Below are positions 46,707-56,199 of a stretch of DNA of 64,000 nucleotides, piece after piece. Each line of letters opens with the position of its first letter. Positions within the stretch are counted from its first letter, which is position 1. Position numbers and translations under genes: made by a program. The notes beneath the pieces were generated by a model, which saw only the letters and a program-made list of their open reading frames with translations, made no database searches and was not told the origin of the DNA. This DNA is from Nitrosomonas nitrosa (GTDB lineage: Bacteria; Pseudomonadota; Gammaproteobacteria; Burkholderiales; Nitrosomonadaceae), in the NCBI RefSeq assembly GCF_003051105.1, contig NZ_QAOO01000008.1, positions 1 through 64,000 on the forward strand, written 5' to 3'.

Positions 46707-47861
46707 TCAAATCAGTATCCCATTCAAACGCTTCAACTCCTCAGCGATTTTACGGGTCGCTTTCAAAAATCCATCAACCTCTTCTTCGGTATTGTCGTGC
46801 CCCAGACTCACTCTGACTGCACACCGTGCCAACATGGGCGCAACACCCATTGCCTCCAGCACATGGCTCTGCCCCGGCGTGACGCTGGAACAGGCTGCGC
46901 CGCTCGCAACGGCAAAACCGGCTTTATCCAGACGGATGACCAAGGTATCGCCTTCGATTTCCGGTAATGCAAAATAACAAGTATTCGGCAGGCGAGGCGC
47001 GCCCAGACCGAAAATAGTCGCCCCCATTGCTATTAACCCACGCTCGAGCCTGTCACGCAAGACCGTCACACGAGAGGACAACTCCTGCATGCGCGACCAG
47101 GCCAGTTGACAAGCCGCACCAAAACCGACAATCGCCGGCACGTTTTCAGTACCCGAGCGTAAGCCATGTTCATGTCCTCCCCCATAAATAAGTGGCTTAA
47201 GCAGCAATCGCTTGTCGACGATCAAGGCAGCCGCACCTTTCGGCCCGTATATCTTATGCGCCGAAAGTGTCATCGCATGCACATTCAGCTCGTTAAAATC
47301 GACTGGGATTTTGCCGAACGCCTGAACCGCATCGGTATGCACCCAAGCCCCCTGTGCTCGGGCCATGTCGGCGATTGTGGTAACGTCTTGAATTACACCG
47401 GTTTCATTGTTTGCTGTCATCACGGAGACCATACCAGGCCGCTCTGCCAGTACCTGCTCAGCATCATCCAATTTCACCTGCCCCAATTCATCGACAGCTA
47501 ATGTGCGCAATTGCCAGCGCTCACTGCTTCTCCTCGCCAATTCCTGCGCAGGACGCTTGATGCAAGGATGTTCGATCGCGCTAATAACCACGCTGGATGG
47601 TTTCAAATAGTCTGCCACACCGCGTATGAATAGATTATTGGCTTCCGATCCGCCACTAGTAAAGATAATTTGTGATGGCTGTACGCCGACTGCTTGCGCC
47701 ACCTGCTCTCGCGCCTGATTGATCGCACGGCGTGCAACCATTCCATACGCATGTCGGCTGGAAGCGTTGCCATAGCTTTCCCGGAAATAGGGTAACATGA
47801 CCTCCAATACTTCCTCATCGACCGGGGTAGTGGCATTGTGATCAAAATAGGTTTCGCTCAT
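46707..47861 (-). CDS. cysteine desulfurase (NifS/IscS family)
   Basis: 384 residues. PLP enzyme that takes sulfur from cysteine for iron-sulfur clusters and thio-modifications. Visible: YFDHNATTPVDEEVLEVM, FTSGGSEANNLFIRG, TANNETGVIQDV, the PLP lysine in LSAHKIYGPKGAA (about 206), GGGHEHGLRSGTENVP, and the mobile catalytic loop ASGAACSSVTPGQSHVL with the active Cys. Short active loop suggests group I. It is not in an isc or suf operon here; 100 bp separate it from the nucleotidyltransferase operon downstream. Confidence 0.93.
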   Translation of the reverse strand: MSETYFDHNATTPVDEEVLEVMLPYFRESYGNASSRHAYGMVARRAINQAREQVAQAVGVQPSQIIFTSGGSEANNLFIRGVADYLKPSSVVISAIEHPCIKRPAQELARRSSERWQLRTLAVDELGQVKLDDAEQVLAERPGMVSVMTANNETGVIQDVTTIADMARAQGAWVHTDAVQAFGKIPVDFNELNVHAMTLSAHKIYGPKGAAALIVDKRLLLKPLIYGGGHEHGLRSGTENVPAIVGFGAACQLAWSRMQELSSRVTVLRDRLERGLIAMGATIFGLGAPRLPNTCYFALPEIEGDTLVIRLDKAGFAVASGAACSSVTPGQSHVLEAMGVAPMLARCAVRVSLGHDNTEEEVDGFLKATRKIAEELKRLNGILI

Positions 47862-47924
47862 TGATTTCCTCTTTTTTCTTGAATGGACACGGGTTGCGCC
47901 AGTGCCATTTCGCTATTTCGGAAT

Positions 47925-48173
47925 TTATTGAACATCCAGGATTTCCAGGGCCTTATGCAGGGCCTCTATCGATTCTTTGTGTTTTCCTTTTTTATGCAAA
48001 GCTTCCCCTTCCGTTCGCAACTTTCTGACTTCAATCTCCTGAGACTGAGTGATCGCTGGTTTTTTTGCCATTGCTTCGTCAATTTTTCTCATATCGATTG
48101 TGCAGCGATAAGCGAATGTGCTGCTGCTAACTATAAGCAAACAAACCATAACGATTAATTGACGAAGTATCAT
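47925..48173 (-). CDS. small exported helical protein
   Basis: 82 residues. Signal peptide (MILRQLIVMVCLLIVSSSTFA), one cysteine right after it (YRCTIDMRK), then a charged helical region ending in LHKKGKHKESIEALHKALEI, which looks like a single TPR-type helix pair. No family recognised. AGGAGAAACC upstream gives a ribosome-binding site. It lies between the cysteine desulfurase and an alpha/beta hydrolase, all on the minus strand. Confidence 0.55.
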   Translation of the reverse strand: MILRQLIVMVCLLIVSSSTFAYRCTIDMRKIDEAMAKKPAITQSQEIEVRKLRTEGEALHKKGKHKESIEALHKALEILDVQ

Positions 48174-48266
48174 CGGTTTCTCCTGTCATCTATAGTTAAC
48201 TAAATTGACCATGAACTTCCGAAAGATAAAGCATGTCGTGAGTTTATCGCACCCCATAAAAACAGC

Positions 48267-49148
48267 CTATTCCACGTGATCGTCTTGGCTCACGGCATGC
48301 CCGGGTCGATCGTTATTCCCTGCACCCCCTCTGGTCTGAATAAATTCATCCATCGCCAGTGCCCATTCTTTCCGGCTATAAATGAAGCCCACATTGTGCC
48401 CGCCTTGCAATTTAATGAATTGCTTAGGTTCGGAAGCCGCTTCGAACAGTGCTTGTCCGTGTGAAAAAGGAACAATCTCATCCTGTGGGCTGTGCGCAAT
48501 CAATACCGGGCAGTTAATCGACTGCAAGTAATCGATCGTACTGTACTGAAAGCGCGACAATAGACGAACAGGCAAAAAAGGATACAATTCGGCTGCCAGA
48601 TCGGGTACGGAAGTAAACGTAGAAGCCAGCACCAAGGCGCGCGGTTCATGCTGCGCAGCTAGCCAAGCAGCGACCGCACCTCCCAGCGACTCGCCGAATA
48701 GCACGATATCCGTAGAGCGAATCGCTTTTTCCTCGATCAAATACTGCCATGCTGCAACCGCATCCTGATAAGTACCTGCTTCCGAGGGCGCGCCGCTGCT
48801 TTTGCCATACCCCCGGTAATCGAAAATAAACGTGTTATAGCCCAATCGGTAGAACGTCAGTAAATAATACATGCGGTGGGAAATATTGCCCGCATTGCCA
48901 TGAAAAAAAAGAATGGTTGCCTTTGCCGATGAAGCTGCCGGTATAAACCAGCCATGCAAGGATTCGTTATCGGTAGTGGTCAATGTCACCGACTCATAGG
49001 ACAGCCCATCGTCTGCTGGCGTCGCCACCAGCTCGCGCTCCACTTGCGGAAAATAGAGCAGGCTCGATTGTGTAAAAAATACCAGCAACAGCAATGCGAT
49101 GTAGCCCATTGCGATAAAAATAACCGTATTAAATAGCATCCTTATCAT
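48267..49148 (-). CDS. alpha/beta hydrolase, membrane-anchored (YfhR/BEM46-like)
   Basis: About 293 residues. One N-terminal transmembrane anchor (FIAMGYIALLLLVFFTQSSL), then an alpha/beta hydrolase domain: FFHGNAGNISHRM (oxyanion region), FIFDYRGYGKSSG, nucleophile elbow LFGESLGGAVAAWLA (GxSxG), catalytic Asp in HSPQDEIVPF and His in LQGGHNVGF. This matches the BEM46/YfhR family of unknown substrate. The start is uncertain: ATG at 49148 or 49139, or a longer form to 49223. It is divergent from ppa. Confidence 0.82.
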   Translation of the reverse strand: MIRMLFNTVIFIAMGYIALLLLVFFTQSSLLYFPQVERELVATPADDGLSYESVTLTTTDNESLHGWFIPAASSAKATILFFHGNAGNISHRMYYLLTFYRLGYNTFIFDYRGYGKSSGAPSEAGTYQDAVAAWQYLIEEKAIRSTDIVLFGESLGGAVAAWLAAQHEPRALVLASTFTSVPDLAAELYPFLPVRLLSRFQYSTIDYLQSINCPVLIAHSPQDEIVPFSHGQALFEAASEPKQFIKLQGGHNVGFIYSRKEWALAMDEFIQTRGGAGNNDRPGHAVSQDDHVE

Positions 49149-49264
49149 GTTCAAGCTGAGCGAGCATCCTAAAGTAAAAAAAATTAATTGGTAAGCCTGC
49201 ATCGTATCCCAGATCATCCGCACCTCTCGCTATAATACCGCTTTATTTATCTCCAGGACTACCC

Positions 49265-49813
49265 ATGAATTTAGATCGCGTCGATTCCGGCCATGATCTC
49301 CCCAATGATTTCAATGTAATCATCGAAATCCCTATGAATTCCGATCCCATCAAGTATGAGATGGATAAAAAAACTGGCGCGATGTTTGTCGATCGCTTTA
49401 TGTCGACCTCCATGCATTATCCCTGCAATTATGGCTATATTCCGCATACCTTATCTGAAGATAAAGATCCGGTCGACGTACTGGTGATTTCCCCCGTACC
49501 TTTGATCACCGGTGTGGTAGTACGCTGCCGGCCGCTCGGCGTACTGCAGATGACGGATGAAGCCGGTGAAGATATCAAGCTGATCGCCGTACCCATCGAT
49601 AAGCTCTGCAGCCTGTATACCCATATCAAAACGCTGGAGGACCTGCCTGAATTCATGCGGTCGCAAATTGCACACTTCTTCGCACATTACAAAGACCTCG
49701 AAAAGGGTAAATGGGTCAAAATTGAAGGCTGGGGCGGCCCAGACCAAGCCAAAGCTGAAATCATGTCGGGAGTAAAGCGTTATAATTCAGCGAAAACCAA
49801 ACCCAAATTCTAG
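49265..49813 (+). CDS. ppa: inorganic pyrophosphatase (family I)
   Basis: 182 residues, standard length. Hydrolyses PPi to phosphate, pulling biosynthetic reactions forward. Motifs: [40 protein letters not shown], and the metal-binding signature [12 protein letters not shown] (three Asp). C-terminal [17 protein letters not shown] is conserved. ATG at 49265 is preceded by CCAGGACTACCC. Monocistronic between divergent hydrolase and convergent flavoprotein genes. Confidence 0.97.
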   Translation: MNLDRVDSGHDLPNDFNVIIEIPMNSDPIKYEMDKKTGAMFVDRFMSTSMHYPCNYGYIPHTLSEDKDPVDVLVISPVPLITGVVVRCRPLGVLQMTDEAGEDIKLIAVPIDKLCSLYTHIKTLEDLPEFMRSQIAHFFAHYKDLEKGKWVKIEGWGGPDQAKAEIMSGVKRYNSAKTKPKF

Positions 49814-49842
49814 TTCCATCGACTGCCTGATCCAGGCCTGCG

Positions 49843-51024
49843 TTACACCACCTGTCCAGCCACATGGCCCGAAGACCAAGCCCACTGGAAATTAAAACCG
49901 CCGAGGTGACCGGTCACATCGACGACTTCGCCGATAAAAAACAGACCGGGGCATTGCTTGGCCTCCATAGTCTGTGAAGAAAGCGCCCGGGTATCGACCC
50001 CACCCACGGTCACTTCCGCGGTCCGGTAACCTTCCGTGCCCGTCGGCCAAACTTGCCATTCATTGATTGCACGCGCCAAATTAGCGAGCTTTTGGTCGGA
50101 CAATGACCCCAACGGCCCATCGCACGCCTGATCATCACAGATACTCAGCGCCAGCCGCTTGGGCAATATCTCGGTAAGCCTATTGTTGACATGCTGCTTG
50201 GGCTGACTGCGTTTCTTCTCTTTGCAATGCATGAAAACATCGATCCCTGGCGCAAGGTCGATGATGAGGGCACCGCCTTCCTGCCAATAAGACGAAATCT
50301 GCAAGATGGAAGGGCCGCTCAATCCACGATGCGTGAACAGCAGTCCTTCGGCAAAAACCTGTTTACCGTAGCGTACTTCCGCTTCGACTGACAAGCCGCT
50401 CAAGGCCTTGCACCGCTCCAGCAATGTACCGCCGAACGTCAGCGGAACCAGCCCGGCCCGTGGCCGGATAACGTTCAGGCCGAATTTCTTGGCTGTTTCA
50501 TAGCCAAAATTTGTCGCACCGATTTTCGGGATGGATAGCCCGCCCGTTGCGATTACCAGCGAGCGGCATGTCTGCTCACCCTGATTTGTTTTAACTTGGT
50601 AGCCGCCCGCTATGGCCGTGATCTCATGCACGCGCGTGGCGGTCTCCAATTTAACTCCCGCCTCACGTGCTTCCGTCAACAACATATCGATAATCTGCTT
50701 AGATGAGCCATCGCAAAACAACTGCCCCAGTTTTTTTTCGTGGAAGGCGATGCCGTGGTGTCGTACCCGCGCGATGAAATCCTGCGGCGTATATTGCTTG
50801 AGTGCAGATTTGCAGAAATGCGGGTTTTGCGAGAGATAGTATTGCGGCTGCGCATGCAGATTGGTGAAATTGCAGCGTCCGCCGCCAGATATACGTATTT
50901 TCTCAGCAATCTTTGCCATATGATCGATCAGCCATACGCGCCGCCCACGTTTTCCGGCTTCGATTGCACACATCAGCCCAGCCGCACCGGCTCCGATAAT
51001 GATCACATCGTAGGTTTGAGACAT
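49843..51024 (-). CDS. NAD(P)/FAD-dependent oxidoreductase, HI0933/YhiN family
   Basis: 393 residues. N-terminal dinucleotide-binding motif VIIIGAGAAGLMCAIEAGKR and the family hallmark RISGGGRCNFTNL (about 45-57). IATGGLSIPKIGATNFGYE is the second FAD motif and GFNFQWAWSSGHVAGQ the C-terminal closing motif (GG.N.Q.A..SG). Substrate unknown for this family. It is convergent with ppa, separated by 29 bp, and stands alone. Confidence 0.9.
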   Translation of the reverse strand: MSQTYDVIIIGAGAAGLMCAIEAGKRGRRVWLIDHMAKIAEKIRISGGGRCNFTNLHAQPQYYLSQNPHFCKSALKQYTPQDFIARVRHHGIAFHEKKLGQLFCDGSSKQIIDMLLTEAREAGVKLETATRVHEITAIAGGYQVKTNQGEQTCRSLVIATGGLSIPKIGATNFGYETAKKFGLNVIRPRAGLVPLTFGGTLLERCKALSGLSVEAEVRYGKQVFAEGLLFTHRGLSGPSILQISSYWQEGGALIIDLAPGIDVFMHCKEKKRSQPKQHVNNRLTEILPKRLALSICDDQACDGPLGSLSDQKLANLARAINEWQVWPTGTEGYRTAEVTVGGVDTRALSSQTMEAKQCPGLFFIGEVVDVTGHLGGFNFQWAWSSGHVAGQVV

Positions 51025-51136
51025 TTTTGCGGGGTTCAGTAATCCAAGGCAGGGGATTTGTCAGCGATGCACGTTTAGGAAGATTTTTTGAATGTGGCAA
51101 GATTCCCTCCATAACCGCATTCCTTATACGTCCCAC

Positions 51137-51658
51137 CTATACGTAGAATCGACGATCAACACGGTCATTCGCACCCCGTTTGGGTGTTGACGCACAGGCC
51201 TGCACATACCGCCACGCGCGCTCACCTCGATTGCGCTCCCCTCGCAGCGTCACCTGCACATGAATTTCATCCCGCTGCTCGATCAGCAGGTTGAATACGT
51301 AAGGTGGCTCAGCTTCACTATTTTTTTGCACGGAAGAACGAATTTCTGGATTCGGTCCAGGGGGATCCAAAACGGCATCCGGATTGGTTGGGGAATTACG
51401 CGCATAAACGCCAGGCAGTAATCTCATGTCATGCGCAACGATCTCGGCAGTTCCAATGTCGGGGTACACACGGTGACTGAATCGCAGCAAGCGAAACGAC
51501 CAGCGACTGTCTGCCTGCAGCCGACTCATGACGCAACGCGCCAGCCTTGCATGATTCTCGACGATCTGGTCTTCATAGATCAAGGGCCTCTCTTTCTGCT
51601 CGCTAAGACTGACGCACGCGGACAACAATACGGCCAGCAGCATGATTGATCGTTTCAT
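51137..51658 (-). CDS. lipoprotein of unknown function
   Basis: 173 residues. A short signal with lipobox (MKRSIMLLAVLLSACVSLSE, Cys at residue 15) marks it as a lipoprotein. The middle segment (PDIGTAEIVAHDMRLLPGVY and DPPGPNPEIRSSVQKN) and the C-terminal block (VFNLLIEQRDEIHVQVTLRG) look like a beta-sandwich; two more cysteines are near residues 42 and 155. No family recognised. AGGAGAAAG lies just upstream of the start. Isolated between the flavoprotein and the VKOR fusion gene. Confidence 0.6.
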   Translation of the reverse strand: MKRSIMLLAVLLSACVSLSEQKERPLIYEDQIVENHARLARCVMSRLQADSRWSFRLLRFSHRVYPDIGTAEIVAHDMRLLPGVYARNSPTNPDAVLDPPGPNPEIRSSVQKNSEAEPPYVFNLLIEQRDEIHVQVTLRGERNRGERAWRYVQACASTPKRGANDRVDRRFYV

Positions 51659-51879
51659 GGCCTTCTTTCTCCTGGAAAAATGGTAAAACGTAGCTCTGAT
51701 TTGGGCTCATTGTAGATAGCATACTGTTTTTACTGGTGAATACCTCATAAATCGATGTCGGCATCAATTACCTGCTTGCGCTGAGCCTGGCCATATACCC
51801 CTATACGCTATAATACTTAGCTATCAATAAAATTCCGTTTAATCATTGCATGAACCTCTGAAGGATCAGGCTAAAAATT

Positions 51880-54348
51880 TCAAACAATAAATCGGTCCCA
51901 TGTTCCATAATGATTGTGAATGGTACCTCGAGGCAAACAAAATGCAATTAAAAGTAATCCACATAGGATGCTGGAAATGAGTGACATCATGCTAGTATCA
52001 TAAAAGAAAGGGGTAACTAATAAAGCAGTGCCAAGGGGTATGATAAAAAAGCGGCTGGCGCGGGCTGATTCGGCCAGCGCCGTGATGGTCACCGTCAGAA
52101 CAAGTGCGCCAATCAAATGATCTGCATTGGCCATGCTCGTTCCAGCATCGAGGGTAACACGGGTAAACATCAACCAAATCCCTATGGGGATACACAACAC
52201 CAAATTCCAGGGCAGAGTCACGCCGCCCCCCAGTATTTCCTTAAAAATTTTTGACGGCCTTTGTGCAAAATCATCTTCGATGGCCTCCCATTTTCCTTCG
52301 TCTGTATCACCTTGAAAGAAAACACGCAAGAGAGAACGCCCTTGTTTTTTGCGGCGATATAAAAATTGACTTGTTGCGACCAATTCATCGATGGAATAGG
52401 GAATTTGTAGCAGCATGGCCGCGGCAGCAATCAAACATAATGTACACCACGTCCCGAGCAAGATAGGCTGAATAATGATAAAGAAAATGGAAACAATGCC
52501 CAATGGCACAATCATGATACCGAACAATATCACCAGCCACGGCATCGTGCGCCAACGCCTTGCTGAGCCTATGATGCCGATCAGAATTTCCAATGCATAG
52601 GTCAGCGCCCCCAGTCCAGCATCCGGTACCGGCCAAGCTTTAGAAATAGACGAAGTGATAATTTCTTCCGTTCCATTTCGCGGGTCTTCCAGTGAGCCTG
52701 CAAAAAATGGCTCCCATACTCCCTCGATATGACCAAGCTGATAAGCGCAGAGGTAGCGGGATATAAAAAAACCTACAAATGCTAGAATGATGATTGGCAA
52801 ACGTTGAAACCAGCCGGAAGGTGAATATGCCCAACCCGGCGGAATTGTCGGACCGGTTTGCGCAGCAACTGCTGCAACACCTGGTTCTGGTCGAGTTAAC
52901 ACTGCAAATCCAATGACCAACATCCCGACAATCGTGTCGTTAAGATAACCAGCTGCAGTAGGTGCCCAAAAGATTAATGGTGCGCACAATAACCAGAGCC
53001 CCACAGCCCCACAAAGCCAGCGAACCAGACCAAAGCGCCATGACAGGGATATGAATGACAATACCAGTAGGGTGAAACCAGAAACAACATCGCTCCACAC
53101 CATGGCTTGCGACTCATACGCCAACGTAAAAGGGGCCGTTATGAGCCAAAAGGCTAGGCCCATATTGAGGAAATGCGCCCAAAGATTTTCATAATGTTGA
53201 CGGCGATATGCTATTTCATGTCGAGACCTGATTTGATCAGCGTTTTTATGCTTTTCCTTCGCCGTTAGTACCCAATCCGGCAATGGAATGCCGTTCCTTT
53301 TATACCAAGCAGCGGGGTCTTTTTTTAGGCTGGCAATGAGATTTTTTAATCCATCGTAGATATTATGCTTGGGTTGCCAATCCAGTAATTCTCTCGCTCG
53401 ACTGATGTCGAGATCGTAATGATCGGAAGCAAGATCTATCATGAATGGCCTGATGAAAGGCTTTTCACCATGATCAATTGCATCAGGAATGATTGGTTCA
53501 ACTTGCGCCTCTAGCCACGCGCCAGACTTTGCAACAAATTTCGGAATATCGATCGTTTGCCACTCTTTCTTGCCAAAAATCAGATGACCGATCCGATTTT
53601 GCAATTCCCGATAGCTCATCACTTCACTCTCGCCCGCGAGTATGATGTTGGTCTTTGGCAGTTTCTTGCGGCGATCCACTACGCGCAGGAAAAGATTGAC
53701 CATGTCTTCTTTATGGATGAGAGCCTGACCGGCCATCACATCGCCAGCATAAAGATGACTTTTAAAGTCACGTTCGTAAATCCGCGCAATCTGGTGAGAC
53801 AACGTTGGTACCGCACTATCGTTATCATATACGCCTGCTAATCGCAAAATGGTAAAAGGGATATGGCCATGTTGCTGCATTATGACTTTTTCTGCCGCGG
53901 CTTTGGATTGCGGATAAGCCCACCGCGGTTTGAGAGGAGAATCTTCGTTGATTTTTTGGCCTGGAACCGTGGATTCATGCACCAGCATGCTGCTGGAATA
54001 AATAAAACGCTCAACCTCAAAATCCTGCAAAATTTTAAGTAAATACCGGGTGCCTTCAACTGTAATCCTCTGATAAAGCGGATTGGATGCACCAGTAAAA
54101 TCAAAATAAGCAGCTAAATGGATAATAGCAGCAATTTTTTGCCCATACCTGACTCGTATATTGTTTAATGCTGATTCTATGGAATCTTCATATGCCAGGT
54201 CACAATTGACATTGTCATCTGCTTTTTCACATGGCTTGATATCAAGTCCAATTACATGGTAGTTCTTCTTTAAGACTTCACAAAGCGTACTTCCGATATT
54301 ACCGGAAGCTCCCGTTATGACGATAAGCGGTTTTTGCCGATTAATCAT
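51880..54348 (-). CDS. NAD-dependent epimerase - SPW - vitamin K epoxide reductase-like fusion
   Basis: 822 residues. Residues 1 to about 330 are an extended SDR/epimerase: VITGASGNIGSTLCEVLKK (Rossmann), then IYSSSMLVH, WAYPQSKAAAEKVI (YxxxK) and FTILRLAGVYDND. About 395-490 are a first SPW-type four-helix membrane unit (HFLNMGLAFWLITAPFTLAY). About 515-660 is a VKOR-like membrane domain with GLGALTYALEILIGIIGSAR and a CxxC in LLGTWCTLCLIAAAAM; the usual extra pair of loop cysteines is not seen. About 715-815 is a second SPW unit (NADHLIGALVLTVTITALAE). This suggests a membrane thiol-redox protein with an NAD-binding cytoplasmic head. No partner thioredoxin adjoins it. Confidence 0.75.
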   Translation of the reverse strand: MINRQKPLIVITGASGNIGSTLCEVLKKNYHVIGLDIKPCEKADDNVNCDLAYEDSIESALNNIRVRYGQKIAAIIHLAAYFDFTGASNPLYQRITVEGTRYLLKILQDFEVERFIYSSSMLVHESTVPGQKINEDSPLKPRWAYPQSKAAAEKVIMQQHGHIPFTILRLAGVYDNDSAVPTLSHQIARIYERDFKSHLYAGDVMAGQALIHKEDMVNLFLRVVDRRKKLPKTNIILAGESEVMSYRELQNRIGHLIFGKKEWQTIDIPKFVAKSGAWLEAQVEPIIPDAIDHGEKPFIRPFMIDLASDHYDLDISRARELLDWQPKHNIYDGLKNLIASLKKDPAAWYKRNGIPLPDWVLTAKEKHKNADQIRSRHEIAYRRQHYENLWAHFLNMGLAFWLITAPFTLAYESQAMVWSDVVSGFTLLVLSFISLSWRFGLVRWLCGAVGLWLLCAPLIFWAPTAAGYLNDTIVGMLVIGFAVLTRPEPGVAAVAAQTGPTIPPGWAYSPSGWFQRLPIIILAFVGFFISRYLCAYQLGHIEGVWEPFFAGSLEDPRNGTEEIITSSISKAWPVPDAGLGALTYALEILIGIIGSARRWRTMPWLVILFGIMIVPLGIVSIFFIIIQPILLGTWCTLCLIAAAAMLLQIPYSIDELVATSQFLYRRKKQGRSLLRVFFQGDTDEGKWEAIEDDFAQRPSKIFKEILGGGVTLPWNLVLCIPIGIWLMFTRVTLDAGTSMANADHLIGALVLTVTITALAESARASRFFIIPLGTALLVTPFFYDTSMMSLISSILCGLLLIAFCLPRGTIHNHYGTWDRFIV

Positions 54349-54713
54349 GCACTCGTAAATCCAAATAGGAGGTTCAGTTCTTGGTGGGCACTTGATGCAA
54401 CTTACCGATACCTTGAAGAATATCTCACGGCGATTCTAAATCCAAGTGCTTTATGTAATTGAGGAACAAGATGATCAATTGATCGTTGCAGTTATTCTTC
54501 AGTCAATCAGTCAAATTTCTATTCTTGGGAAAATACTATCGGAGCAATTCGTTGTTATTCTTACTCAATCCTAGTTTTGACATAAATGAGTGTGTACCAA
54601 ATAAGCATTCACTCACCGTTCTGATGTATCGGTTTCAAATCCGATAAATTCATTGTCGTCGGCGAATATCGCAGTAAGTGATATTCATCTTTTTAAAAAC
54701 GTAATCAATACGG
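54349..54713. other. intergenic region without a recognisable gene
   Basis: 365 bp between the start of the epimerase-VKOR gene and the end of mnmE. No reading frame or RNA gene is supported. A short palindrome (GATCAATTGATC) is present. It must contain the promoter of the fusion gene (minus strand), for which no clear -35/-10 pair was found. Confidence 0.4.
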
Positions 54714-56069
54714 TCATTTGCCAATACAAAATCTCGAAAATATTTCTCCTAATAAATCATCGGCCGTGAATTCTCCGGTAATCGATGACAATGCTCGTTG
54801 TGCCAACCGCAGTTCTTCCGCCAGCAGCTCCAGCTGCATGCCGCTTTGCACCCAGGGACCGGCTTGATCCAGATGTGTTTTGGCTTGGTTCAACGCTTGC
54901 AGGTGCCGCTGACGCGCCATGAACATACCTTCACCAGCAACATTGGCTTGCCATCCGATCATTTCGAGCAGTTTCTTGCGCAACAGCTCGATCCCTGCGC
55001 CAGTTTTGGCGGAAAGGTATACGCGCGGTCGGCCGGATACTTCTTCGAGTCGTGCTGACTCACTCGAAAGATCGATTTTGTTATAGACCGTCAGCAGCGG
55101 CAAATCAGCAGGCAGGCTTTGCAAAACCTGCTGGTCAGCGGCAGTCAGGCCTGCTCGGCTATCGATCAATAACAGCGCAAGGTCTGCTTTTTTGATTGCG
55201 GCATGTGTGCGCGCAATGCCGCTTTTTTCGACGATATCAGTGGTTTCTCTCAAACCCGCCGTGTCGATGATGTGCACCGGTATACTTTCCATTTGAACCA
55301 ATTGCTGGATCGTGTCACGAGTCGTACCCGGTATTTCCGTCACAATCGCGACATCATCGCCTGCCAGCTGGTTCATCAGACTGGATTTGCCGACATTGGG
55401 TTGCCCGACCAGCACGACTATGATCCCTTCTTGCAATAGGCTACCTTGACGGGAAGCAATCAGCACGCACTCCAGTTTTTCTCGGATAATTTGCAATTGG
55501 CGGGCGGCATGAGCCGATTCCAGATAATCGATTTCTTCTTCCGGAAAATCCAGGGTTGCTTCAACCAACATGCGCAAATCAATCACCGCGCGGACCAATG
55601 CGTGAATCTTGGCAGAAAAGGCTCCCTGCAAAGAGCGTATTGCACAGCGGGCTGCGCCTGAAGTGCTGGCGTCGATCAGATCCGCCACGCTTTCTGCTTG
55701 CACCAGGTCGAGCTTGTTGTTCAGAAAAGCGCGCAGGGTAAATTCACCGGGTTCCGCCAAACGTGCGCCCAATTGCAAACAGCGTGACAATAATAAATTG
55801 ATGACCGCAGGTCCGCCATGACCCTGTAATTCGAGGACGTCTTCGCCCGTATAAGAATGGGGCGATGGATAATAAATGGCGATTCCTTGATCGATTGGAT
55901 CTCTATTTTCGTCGAGAAAGTGGCTCAATTGGGCCACGCGGGGGGAGGGAACTGAGCCGATAACGGCTTGCGCAATCGACTGTAAGTTTTTACCGGAAAC
56001 TCGGACGATTCCGATACCCCCCCGGCCAGGAGGGGTTGCGACAGCAGCAATGATGTCATTGCCTTGCAT
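54714..56069 (-). CDS. mnmE: tRNA modification GTPase MnmE (TrmE)
   Basis: 451 residues, full length. With MnmG it modifies U34 of several tRNAs. N-terminal THF-binding domain ([20 protein letters not shown]), helical domain, an inserted G domain ([20 protein letters not shown] at about 222; switch [22 protein letters not shown]) and the C-terminal Cys motif FCIGK. In many genomes it directly precedes mnmG; here mnmG is about 31.7 kb away on the same strand. It follows yidC in the usual order. Confidence 0.97.
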   Translation of the reverse strand: MQGNDIIAAVATPPGRGGIGIVRVSGKNLQSIAQAVIGSVPSPRVAQLSHFLDENRDPIDQGIAIYYPSPHSYTGEDVLELQGHGGPAVINLLLSRCLQLGARLAEPGEFTLRAFLNNKLDLVQAESVADLIDASTSGAARCAIRSLQGAFSAKIHALVRAVIDLRMLVEATLDFPEEEIDYLESAHAARQLQIIREKLECVLIASRQGSLLQEGIIVVLVGQPNVGKSSLMNQLAGDDVAIVTEIPGTTRDTIQQLVQMESIPVHIIDTAGLRETTDIVEKSGIARTHAAIKKADLALLLIDSRAGLTAADQQVLQSLPADLPLLTVYNKIDLSSESARLEEVSGRPRVYLSAKTGAGIELLRKKLLEMIGWQANVAGEGMFMARQRHLQALNQAKTHLDQAGPWVQSGMQLELLAEELRLAQRALSSITGEFTADDLLGEIFSRFCIGK

Positions 56070-56199
56070 ACGATTTTGACAGATCAGGTTTTAAACCTAG
56101 TAGGGTGAAGAACGTACATTGAAATCGATTGCCACTATAAACATTGGCAAGCGTCTACCGAATCAATCAACGCTTGCCTTGCCAACAACATTAAAAACG

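Noticed and set aside
48270..48290. Second parS-like site (CCACGTGATCG)
   Set aside because: Only a half-match around CACGTG without the TGTTTC/GAAACA arms.
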